From Sphingomonadaceae bacterium (GTDB lineage Bacteria; Pseudomonadota; Alphaproteobacteria; Sphingomonadales; Sphingomonadaceae), in NCBI GenBank assembly GCA_013821585.1, contig JACDGO010000177.1, positions 1 through 5,272 of the forward strand: a stretch of 5,272 bases of DNA, given 5' to 3'. Position 1 is the stretch's first letter. Every line of letters begins with the position of its first letter. Below, in pieces: positions 1 through 5,184 of the stretch. The position numbers were made by a program, and so were the translations under genes. Below the pieces are notes generated by a model that did not search any database, was not told the origin of the DNA, and saw nothing but the letters and a program-made list of their open reading frames with translations.

Positions 1-25
1 TGCTATGACAACGGATTACCTTCAT
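1..25 (-). CDS. Possible 5' end of a divergent gene, cut by the window edge
   Basis: Reading leftwards from an ATG at 25-23, eight codons are open to the edge and give MKVIRCHS. An AAGG (plus-strand CCTT, 34-37) sits 8 nt upstream of the ATG, which is reasonable ribosome-binding-site spacing. The start resembles the first residues of some zinc-type NADPH:quinone oxidoreductases, but eight residues cannot identify a family. The reading would make this gene divergent from the efflux gene at 107. It may be no gene at all. Confidence 0.25.
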
Positions 26-35
26 CTAATCCGCC

Positions 36-47
36 TTCGCGCGCGAA
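36..47. promoter_or_regulatory. 12-bp perfect palindrome upstream of the efflux gene
   Basis: TTCGCGCGCGAA reads the same on both strands. It lies 60 bp upstream of the efflux start and overlaps the putative ribosome binding site of the possible left-going gene. It could be an operator for a dimeric repressor such as a TetR- or MarR-type protein. Eight of its twelve bases are C or G in a GC-rich background, so chance is a real alternative. I see no convincing -35/-10 pair next to it. Confidence 0.25.
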
Positions 48-106
48 CCGCATGACTGCGATAGAGCGCGAGCGGCGGCACGGTCGCAACAAAGGGAGAG
101 CCAGGA

Positions 107-1315
107 ATGGCGGTGAAGCCTTCCGCTAAATTCGTCCTCGTCACGATCTTCATCGATTCGATGGGCTTCGGGCTGGCGATGCCCGTGCTGCCGCGCCTGC
201 TCATGCGCGTCGGCCGCATCGACCTTAACGCCGCGATCTCGGTGGCGACGTGGATCGGGCTGATGATGGCGCTCGCGACCTTTTTCGCGGCGCCGGTGCT
301 TGGCAACCTGAGCGACCGGTTCGGACGGCGTCCCGTATTGCTGATGGCGCTCGCCGGGCTCGCCGCCGACTACCTCCTGCTCGCGCTCGCCAACACGCTT
401 CCGCTCGTGTTTCTCGGACGCGCGATCTCGGGCTTTTTCGGCGGCAGCTACGCGCCCGCGCAGGCGGCGATCGCCGACGTGACCGCGCCCGAGGATCGAG
501 CGCGAACCTTCGGCCTTGTCGGCGCGGCGTTCGGCGTCGGCTTCATCGTCGGCCCGGCGCTCGGCGGCCTGCTCGGCGAGACTTCCGAGCGCGCCCCTTT
601 CTATGCCGCATCGGCGCTCGCGGCGCTCAATGTGCTCTACGGCCTCACCGTCTTTCCCGAGACATTGACGAAAGAGCGCCGCCGCGCGTTCGATTGGCGG
701 CGCGCCAACCCGCTGGGCGCGCTCGCCGCCGCGCGCGCCGCGCCGGGGATGGTTGCCGTCGCCCTCGTGCTGACCCTGTGGCAGATCGCGAGTCTCGTCT
801 ATCCGCTCACCTGGAGCTTCTATGCGATCGCCAAGCTCGGGTGGTCGAACGCGATGATCGGGCTGAGCCTGACCGCGGTCGGCCTCGTCATGGTCGCGAG
901 CCAGGCCTTCATCACGGGGCCAGTCGTCAAACGGCTCGGCGAACGTGATGCGGCGACGCTCGGCCTGCTCGTCGCGACGGGCGGCTTTGTCGCCTACGCG
1001 TTCATCACCGAATCCTGGATGGCGTTCGCGGCGATGGCGGCGATCGCGCTTCAGGCGCTGGTTCAACCCAGCCTGATGGCGATGCTGTCACGGCGCGCGA
1101 CACCCGAGACGCAGGGCGAGGTTCAGGGCATCGCGTCGATGGCGATGGGCCTTGGTTCGCTGGTCGCGCCGCTGTTGCTGACGGCGACGCTCGCGCACTT
1201 CACCCGGCCGCCGCCCGCCTATCGCTTTCCCGGCGCCGCGTTCCTCGTTTCGGCGGGATTCGCGCTCGCGGCGCTCGCATTGCTGCGTCGTTTGCCCCGG
1301 ATTACCCCGCCATGA
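107..1315 (+). CDS. Tet-family (TCR/Tet) major facilitator efflux transporter
   Basis: This 402-residue inner-membrane protein has the size and layout of 12-helix drug/H+ antiporters of the TetA group. The first helix carries [15 protein letters not shown] with Asp17, matching the acidic residue of TetA helix 1. Motif A is complete in the loop between helices 2 and 3 ([11 protein letters not shown], 66-76). [10 protein letters not shown] (87-96) places Asp88 in helix 3, [11 protein letters not shown] (104-114) supplies the helix 4 arginine, and the antiporter motif C glycines run from 139 to 154 in helix 5 (VGPALGG). ETQGEVQGI (334-342) is the Tet-like signature before helix 11. The start is supported by AGGGAG at 93-98, 8 nt upstream. 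Family membership is clear, but the substrate is not: chromosomal Tet-like pumps need not export tetracycline, and no tetR neighbour is visible. Its 3' end overlaps the convergent glycosyltransferase gene by 14 bp. Confidence 0.93.
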   Translation: MAVKPSAKFVLVTIFIDSMGFGLAMPVLPRLLMRVGRIDLNAAISVATWIGLMMALATFFAAPVLGNLSDRFGRRPVLLMALAGLAADYLLLALANTLPLVFLGRAISGFFGGSYAPAQAAIADVTAPEDRARTFGLVGAAFGVGFIVGPALGGLLGETSERAPFYAASALAALNVLYGLTVFPETLTKERRRAFDWRRANPLGALAAARAAPGMVAVALVLTLWQIASLVYPLTWSFYAIAKLGWSNAMIGLSLTAVGLVMVASQAFITGPVVKRLGERDAATLGLLVATGGFVAYAFITESWMAFAAMAAIALQALVQPSLMAMLSRRATPETQGEVQGIASMAMGLGSLVAPLLLTATLAHFTRPPPAYRFPGAAFLVSAGFALAALALLRRLPRITPP

Positions 1316-2453
1316 TCGCGCGCAGCCGCGCGTCGAACGTCGGGTCCATGCGCGCGCGGAAACCGGGCGCTGCGGCGCGGGCGCGCTCGGCCATCGCGTC
1401 GTCTCCGTAAGCCGACGCGATGGCCGCTGTGATGGTCGCCCGATCGGCACGTAGCGGTACGCCCATCCCCACTCCGATGCGCTCAAGCGCGGCCGCGTTG
1501 AGCGATTTTTCGAGGTCGTAGTGCGTGACGAGGTGCGGCACGCCCGAAAGCAGCGCGGTGCACAACAGCCCGTGACCGCCGTGCGAGACGATCAGCCGCG
1601 AGCGGCGCGCGATGAGTTCCCAGGATACCGGGCGCGGCTCGACCTTCAGCCCCGCGCCGCGCAGGCGCTTCAGGAACGCCTCGGGCGCATCGGGGATGTG
1701 AACGCGCACCGGCCGCCCACTCGCGGCGAGCGCGTCCCACAGCGCCGATGCCGACATCGTCGCGGCGAAGGCATAAACGAAAATCTCCTCGCCCGATCCA
1801 TCGCTGAGCGGCGGCATCGCGACGTTGGGGGCGCAGTGCGACGTAAGGCGATGCGCGGCATAGGGATCGACGTCGGTGAAGGTCGCGACGAGATGATGGT
1901 CGGCGGCGAACAGCGCGGGGAGCGCGGGCAGCGGGTCGCGCCCGGTCTGGCGCAAGTCGGCATCTACGGTGTCGAGCGTCAGCGCCTCGTCGAAGCCCGG
2001 CTCGCCCTGCAAGCGGGGCAGCGCGCTCAGGTGCGCGGGCGGCTGGAGGAAGCCGGTGCCGGTCGCGACCGTTGTCGCGCGACCCCGCGCGGCTAGCAGC
2101 ATCGCCGGCGCGAACTCGCCGACGACGAAATCGGGCTTCCACGCGTCGAAGATCGAATCCCACGCCGTGACCAGCCCGGCGAGCACCCCCGGCATGTCGA
2201 GTCCGAGACGGCAGAGGATGTCGCCCATCGTCGAGACGTTTGCCGGGCGCGCGGGCGACGACGAGACGAGAAGGCGCGGCCAAACCGGCGCCTGAAAGAT
2301 CGCCGTGCCGGTTCCTGGTGCGAGCGCGTCGGTGCGCTGGAGCGCGGCAGCGACCGAATGCCCTTCCGAGCGGAGTGAAGCCGCTATGCGCTCAAGCGCG
2401 GTCCAATGGCCGCGGTTCGCGCCGAGCTCCCAGCCGAGCAGGATGCGCGCCAT
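1302..2453 (-). CDS. GT1-like (GT-B fold) glycosyltransferase of unknown substrate
   Basis: The 383-residue product has the two-domain GT-B plan of UDP-glycosyltransferases. The N-terminal Rossmann half opens with ARILLGWELGANRGHWTAL (2-20), a glycine-rich loop with His16, the usual place of the acceptor-activating histidine. The C-terminal donor half carries HGGHG (291-295) in SHGGHGLLCTALLSGVPHLV, then HYDLEKSLNAAALERIGVG (311-329), matching the HGGxGT...DQxxNA...GVG pattern of family GT1. The Asp-Gln that normally contacts the sugar is Asp-Leu here (313-314). No signal peptide or membrane helix is evident, so it is probably cytosolic. Its ATG directly abuts the upstream cinA-like stop (TGA then ATG) and no strong Shine-Dalgarno is seen, so translation is probably coupled. 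Its tail overlaps the convergent efflux gene. The acceptor, whether lipid, carotenoid or natural product, cannot be read from the sequence. Confidence 0.85.
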   Translation of the reverse strand: MARILLGWELGANRGHWTALERIAASLRSEGHSVAAALQRTDALAPGTGTAIFQAPVWPRLLVSSSPARPANVSTMGDILCRLGLDMPGVLAGLVTAWDSIFDAWKPDFVVGEFAPAMLLAARGRATTVATGTGFLQPPAHLSALPRLQGEPGFDEALTLDTVDADLRQTGRDPLPALPALFAADHHLVATFTDVDPYAAHRLTSHCAPNVAMPPLSDGSGEEIFVYAFAATMSASALWDALAASGRPVRVHIPDAPEAFLKRLRGAGLKVEPRPVSWELIARRSRLIVSHGGHGLLCTALLSGVPHLVTHYDLEKSLNAAALERIGVGMGVPLRADRATITAAIASAYGDDAMAERARAAAPGFRARMDPTFDARLRAIMAG

Positions 2454-3212
2454 TCAGATGCCGCCGTCGATCGTTTCCCGCCCGCTTTCGCCGAGCATCC
2501 TGACCAGCGCCTCGGCGCAGGCGTCGAGCGCGCCTTGATCGGTCGAGCGCACGACGAAGTTGGCGCCGACCCTGCCTTCGCGAAAGAATGGATAGCTGCC
2601 GATCTGGCACGCGGGATGCGCATGCTCCGTTGCGCCGAGAAGGTCGGCCACCTCGCTCTCGGCGACCCAGCAGCCGAGCGTGCGCGAGAGCAGAGGCGCG
2701 CCGCCCTCGAGCGCCCCCGACAACGCGTCGAGCATCATCGCGGTGATGTGCGGCACGCCCGCCATCACGAAGATATTGCCGTGGCGGATGCCCGGCGCGC
2801 CCGACATACGGTTTTCGATCAGCTCGGCGCCTTCGGGAACGCGCGCCATGCGCAGCCGCGCCTCGGTCAGCCCGCCGCGTGTAGCGTAATACCTCTCCAG
2901 AACCGCGCGGGCCTTGGGGTGGACGACGACCGGCACGCCAAGCGCCTCCGCGATCGCATCGACTGTGATGTCGTCGTGCGTCGGGCCGATGCCGCCGGTG
3001 GTGAACAGATAGTCGTTGCGGTTCCTGAGCGCGGTCACCGCCTCCACGATCGCCGCGGTCACGTCCGGCACGACACGCACTTCGGCGAGGCGGATGCCCT
3101 GAAGGTTCAGCCACAGCGCGATCTGCGCGACGTTCCGGTCCTGCGTGCGGCCCGACAGGATCTCATCGCCGATGATGACCAGCGCGGCGGTCCAGATGCG
3201 ATCGGCGGGCAT
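2454..3212 (-). CDS. CinA-like MoCF-domain protein (competence/damage-inducible protein A family, COG1058 type)
   Basis: The 252-residue protein is the N-terminal, molybdopterin-binding-like module of CinA without the C-terminal nicotinamide-nucleotide amidase domain. This stand-alone form is common in alphaproteobacteria. Evidence: AALVIIGDEILSGRTQDRN (9-27) at the amino end, the nucleotide-binding signature TTGGIGPTHDDIT (71-83), and IFVMAGVPHI (147-156). The remaining 75 or so residues (QIGSYPFFREGRVGANFVVRS, 203-223) resemble the small KH-like domain that follows in CinA. CinA-family proteins with this domain hydrolyse ADP-ribose-type nucleotides, but whether this short form does so is not shown. 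The ATG at 3212-3210 fits the usual N-terminus; the leader has only a weak GGGGTAAG. It is first in a two-gene unit with the glycosyltransferase and divergent from map. Despite the family name, no link to competence can be seen here. Confidence 0.9.
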   Translation of the reverse strand: MPADRIWTAALVIIGDEILSGRTQDRNVAQIALWLNLQGIRLAEVRVVPDVTAAIVEAVTALRNRNDYLFTTGGIGPTHDDITVDAIAEALGVPVVVHPKARAVLERYYATRGGLTEARLRMARVPEGAELIENRMSGAPGIRHGNIFVMAGVPHITAMMLDALSGALEGGAPLLSRTLGCWVAESEVADLLGATEHAHPACQIGSYPFFREGRVGANFVVRSTDQGALDACAEALVRMLGESGRETIDGGI

Positions 3213-3276
3213 GATCGGGCGCTTACCCCGAACCCGCCCCCTCGCAAAGCGGAGCGGAGCGGATTATGTTGGCGCC
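3213..3276. promoter_or_regulatory. 64-bp divergent promoter region between the cinA-like gene and map
   Basis: This short gap must hold the promoters for both directions. On the plus strand TATGTT (3265-3270) is a 4/6 match to a -10 box and lies 6 nt before the map ATG, which would give an almost leaderless message. On the minus strand CATAAT (3268-3263) is a 5/6 match to a -10 and would give a leader of about 40 nt for the cinA-like gene. No good -35 box is visible for either. GGAGC is repeated in tandem at 3251-3260. Confidence 0.4.
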
Positions 3277-4098
3277 ATGACCGATTATGTTTCCGCGACC
3301 GACGTCCGCTCCGCGCGCACCGGCGCGATCAAGCTGCACGGGCCCGAAGGGTTCGAGGGGATGGGCAAGGCGGGGCGGCTCGCGGCGGAGATCCTGGACG
3401 CGCTCGCGCCGCACGTCGTGCCGGGCGTCACGACGCAGGAACTCGACGATATCGTCCGCCGCCACACCGCCGACGGTGGCGGCATTCCCGCGACGCTCGG
3501 CTATCGCGGCTATACCCACAGCTGCTGCACCTCGATCAACCATGTCGTGTGCCACGGCATTCCCGGATCGCGGATTCTGCGCGACGGCGACATCGTCAAC
3601 ATCGACGTGACGCCGATCGTCGACGGCTGGCACGGCGATTCGAGCCGGATGTATCTGGTCGGCGACGTGAGCGTGAAGGCGCGGCGGCTCGTCGACGTTA
3701 CCTACGAATGCATGATGCTCGGGATCGAGCAGGCGCGCCCCGGCAACACGATGGGCGACGTCGCCAACGCGATCCAGCGCCACGCCGAAAAGCACCGCTA
3801 CGGCGTCGTCCGCGATTTCTGCGGCCACGGCGTCGGCCGCCTCTTCCATGACGCGCCCGAGGTCGTTCACGCCGGCGCGGCCGGAACGGGCCCCGAGCTT
3901 CGCCCCGGCATGTTCTTCACGATCGAGCCGATGATCAACATCGGGCGGACCGACGTGAAGATGCTCGACGACGGCTGGACCGCCGTCACGCGCGACAAGA
4001 CGCTGAGCGCACAGTTCGAGCATTCGATCGGGATCACCGAACAGGGCTGCGAGGTCTTCACCAAGAGCCCGGAGGGGCTGGACCGGCCGCCTTATTGA
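3277..4098 (+). CDS. map: Type I methionine aminopeptidase
   Basis: This cytosolic two-metal enzyme removes the initiator methionine from new proteins after deformylation. The 273-residue length is close to the 264 residues of the E. coli enzyme, with a slightly longer amino end. The full active site is readable: His93 in VCHGIP, metal ligands Asp110 (NIDV) and Asp121 (GDSSRMY), His184 in GHGVG, His191, Glu217 in FTIEPM, and Glu248 in QFEHSIGIT. The frame stays open upstream to 3145, but those codons would overlap the divergent cinA-like gene, and MTDYVSATD is the usual start for the sphingomonad form, so the ATG at 3277 is chosen. GGAG motifs at 3251-3259 are too far upstream for a normal ribosome binding site. 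The gene appears to be transcribed alone and ends 13 bp from the convergent HTH-VOC gene. Confidence 0.96.
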   Translation: MTDYVSATDVRSARTGAIKLHGPEGFEGMGKAGRLAAEILDALAPHVVPGVTTQELDDIVRRHTADGGGIPATLGYRGYTHSCCTSINHVVCHGIPGSRILRDGDIVNIDVTPIVDGWHGDSSRMYLVGDVSVKARRLVDVTYECMMLGIEQARPGNTMGDVANAIQRHAEKHRYGVVRDFCGHGVGRLFHDAPEVVHAGAAGTGPELRPGMFFTIEPMINIGRTDVKMLDDGWTAVTRDKTLSAQFEHSIGITEQGCEVFTKSPEGLDRPPY

Positions 4099-4111
4099 AG
4101 CGGTTTGCGCT

Positions 4112-4735
4112 CTAGGCTTTTGCCTGCGCCATGATCGCCAGCGCGCGTCCTTCTGGGTCGTTGAAGAACGCCATCCATTCCTCCGTTCCATCGTCATGGC
4201 GGTGAATCATGTGCGGGGCGCTCACGAATTCGACGCCGGCCGATGCGAGCGCGGTGTGTGCCAGGCCGATGTCCGGCACGCGAAAGTAGAGAATCGATTC
4301 GCCGTCGCCCGCGCCCTCGGACAGGAACAGCCGCGTCCCGCCGCAATCGAAGAAGGCGAGATCGCCGAAAGAATAGAGGTGCTGCAGGCCGAGCACCTCA
4401 CCATACCAGACGCGCGCCGCCGCGATGTCCGCAACTTTGCGCGATATCTGGCCGATCGCGCCGAGCATTCCGGGTTGTTCCATATCGCTTTCTTTCGCGA
4501 AGAGCGCGCTGTCGCGCCTGATCACGGTCCAGTGGCGCAGCGCCGCGCGGCCGGGCAGCGCGAGCTTCAGCAGCACGTTCTGGAAATGATATTTGACCGC
4601 GTCGGCGCTGATTCCGCGTCGGCGCGCAATCTCCCGGTTGCCCAGGCCGTGGCGCACACTCTCGACGACTCGCCATTCCGCAGGCGTGAGGACATCCGGA
4701 TGGGGCGGACGGCCGCGCTGTCTTCGAACGGACAT
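4112..4735 (-). CDS. LuxR/GerE-type HTH fused to a VOC domain; putative one-component regulator
   Basis: The 207-residue protein joins two domains rarely seen together. Residues about 15-72 form a GerE/LuxR-type helix-turn-helix: LTPAEWRVVESV, then HGLGNREIARRRGISADAVKYHFQNVLLKL (29-58), with the expected NREIA and VKYH positions. A linker (about 72-90) leads to a VOC module at about 92-204: IGQISRKVADIAAARVWYGEVLGL, FFDCGGTRLFLSE, SILYFRVPDI and FFNDPEGRALAIM. No receiver domain or typical LuxR sensor domain is present, so the VOC part may be the ligand sensor, acting from the C-terminus. The usual VOC metal ligands appear to be missing. Similar HTH-VOC proteins exist in other bacteria, but I know of no characterised one. 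The ATG at 4735-4733 is preceded by an in-frame TAA four codons earlier and lacks a Shine-Dalgarno. The alternative, a VOC enzyme with a vestigial HTH, cannot be excluded. Confidence 0.85.
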   Translation of the reverse strand: MSVRRQRGRPPHPDVLTPAEWRVVESVRHGLGNREIARRRGISADAVKYHFQNVLLKLALPGRAALRHWTVIRRDSALFAKESDMEQPGMLGAIGQISRKVADIAAARVWYGEVLGLQHLYSFGDLAFFDCGGTRLFLSEGAGDGESILYFRVPDIGLAHTALASAGVEFVSAPHMIHRHDDGTEEWMAFFNDPEGRALAIMAQAKA

Positions 4736-4779
4736 CGCGGCGTCTTAGCAGCCGCGTGCGCGAATTTCCCTCCCCCTCC

Positions 4780-4795
4780 CGCGACGTGATTCGCG
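4780..4795. repeat. Inverted repeat CGCGA-N6-TCGCG
   Basis: The 5-bp arms (4780-4784 and 4791-4795) are perfect around a 6-bp spacer. It shares the 5-6-5 geometry of two other symmetric sites in this intergenic region. Its arms are nearly all C and G, so it is the weakest of the three and may be chance. Confidence 0.3.
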
Positions 4796-4809
4796 CGGCG
4801 ATCGCTTTT

Positions 4810-4825
4810 TGTGGCGGCCGCCACA
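4810..4825. promoter_or_regulatory. Perfect 16-bp palindrome, candidate operator
   Basis: TGTGGCGGCCGCCACA is identical to its reverse complement over all 16 positions. Its centre lies about 82 bp from the HTH-VOC start and about 86 bp from the start of the small divergent gene, virtually the midpoint. A T5 run is on its left (4806-4810), the wrong side for a plus-strand rho-independent terminator, and a stem without a loop is unlikely to act as one. A two-fold DNA site for a dimeric regulator is the better reading. The HTH-VOC protein is the natural candidate binder, by position only. Confidence 0.55.
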
Positions 4826-4853
4826 TGCACGACGGGGTGGGCACCGCTTATTC

Positions 4854-4869
4854 TGCCCAAAATAGGGCA
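4854..4869. promoter_or_regulatory. Inverted repeat TGCCC-N6-GGGCA, candidate operator upstream of the -10
   Basis: Perfect 5-bp arms flank AAAATA. The element ends 4 bp before the -10 box of the small gene, so a protein bound here would cover the -35 and spacer and most simply act as a repressor. Its AT-rich core distinguishes it from the GC-only chance palindromes common in this genome. Confidence 0.45.
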
Positions 4870-4873
4870 ACTA

Positions 4874-4879
4874 TATACT
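4874..4879 (+). promoter_or_regulatory. -10 box for the small 69-aa gene
   Basis: TATACT matches the sigma-70 -10 consensus at 5 of 6 positions. Transcription would start near 4886, leaving a leader of about 18 nt with the ribosome binding site at 4891-4898. The hexamer 17 bp upstream (TTCTGC, 4851-4856) is a poor -35, so the promoter may be weak or regulated. Confidence 0.5.
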
Positions 4880-4903
4880 TGACGTACCGAGAGGTGATTC
4901 GTA

Positions 4904-5113
4904 ATGGCTGATCGACAGGCCGGCGTACTACCGACAATCACCATGCGAATGCTGAAAGCCGGGATGCGCGCACTGGACGGTCATGACGTGGACCCTGACA
5001 ATGCCGGCGCGCTTGTTGCCCGCGTTTATTGGGCAATGGATGCGGCGAAACCGTCAATCGGTTTCCGCAGAGATGATCCTCTCCAGTTCAATAGCGTCGG
5101 GCGAGTTGATTAG
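4904..5113 (+). CDS. Small conserved-looking protein of unknown function, 69 aa
   Basis: The ATG follows GAGGTGAT (4891-4898) by 5 nt, an eight-base match to the anti-Shine-Dalgarno of 16S rRNA and the best ribosome binding site in the window. With the -10 box at 4874 this strongly supports a real gene. The product is soluble, with no signal peptide or membrane segment. Its middle, PTITMRMLKAGMRALDGHDVDPDNAGALVARVYWAMDAA (about 10-48), reads as two helices joined by an acidic loop. It is reminiscent of short uncharacterised proteins in alphaproteobacterial genomes with the pattern ITxxMLxAG...VxxIYxAM, but I know of no function for them. It is divergent from the HTH-VOC gene and could be its target. 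G+C is about 58%, below the neighbouring genes. An overlapping frame (4983-5192) has no comparable start signal. Confidence 0.72.
   Translation: MADRQAGVLPTITMRMLKAGMRALDGHDVDPDNAGALVARVYWAMDAAKPSIGFRRDDPLQFNSVGRVD
5042..5068 (+). repeat. Strong hairpin inside the 69-aa gene
   Basis: GAAACCG (5047-5053) and CGGTTTC (5059-5065) form a perfect 7-bp stem with loop TCAAT. It can be extended by GCG (5042-5044) with CGC (5066-5068) across a 2-nt bulge. It encodes AAKPSIGFR. No U-run follows, so it is not a classic terminator. It could slow ribosomes, set mRNA stability or be a DNA site. Confidence 0.45.
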
Positions 5114-5141
5114 AAACGAGGCGGCCGCGAGCACTTCTAAT
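5109..5141. repeat. Inverted repeat spanning the stop codon of the 69-aa gene
   Basis: ATTAGAA (5109-5115, containing the TAG stop) is the exact reverse complement of TTCTAAT (5135-5141). The 19-bp interval holds a GCGGCCGC palindrome (5121-5128). AT-only-rich arms around a GC core look more like a protein site or processing structure than a rho-independent terminator, since no T-run follows. Confidence 0.4.
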
Positions 5142-5184
5142 AATACGCAATTACTCACCCCCCTTTGGAGGCCTCGAGCGGAGC

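Larger units (their letters stand above)
4736..4903. promoter_or_regulatory. Divergent intergenic region between the HTH-VOC gene and the small 69-aa gene
   Basis: These 168 bp carry the start signals of both flanking genes. The left third is GC-rich and includes a pyrimidine tract around 4767-4780; the right third is AT-rich. It contains a perfect palindrome at 4810-4825, inverted repeats at 4780-4795 and 4854-4869, and a plus-strand -10 box at 4874-4879. For the minus strand, TAAGAC (4747-4742), 6 nt from the ATG, is a poor -10 candidate that would imply a leaderless message. Confidence 0.6.

Noticed and set aside
26..1066. 346-aa minus-strand open frame opposite the efflux gene
   Set aside because: Arg/Glu/Asp-rich low-complexity translation with no recognisable domain, antisense to a clear transporter; typical shadow in GC-rich DNA.
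3145..3276. Upstream extension of map by 44 codons
   Set aside because: It overlaps the divergent cinA-like gene, and the extension does not look like a methionine aminopeptidase N-terminus.
2406..3851. 481-aa plus-strand frame across the cinA-like gene and map
   Set aside because: It runs through two well-supported genes in the wrong frame or strand, and its composition is arginine-rich and repetitive.
4099..4121. Possible bidirectional terminator between map and the HTH-VOC gene
   Set aside because: Only a 4-bp stem (AGCG/CGCT) with the T-run several bases away; too weak to call.
3223..4197. 324-aa minus-strand frame opposite map
   Set aside because: Antisense shadow of map, whose active-site residues are all intact.
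4196..4789. 197-aa plus-strand frame opposite the HTH-VOC gene
   Set aside because: No ribosome binding site or known motif; the opposite strand has two recognisable domains.
4879..4907. TTGACG-N17-TAATGG as a promoter
   Set aside because: The -10 would lie on the start codon of the small gene, which already has a better -10 at 4874-4879.
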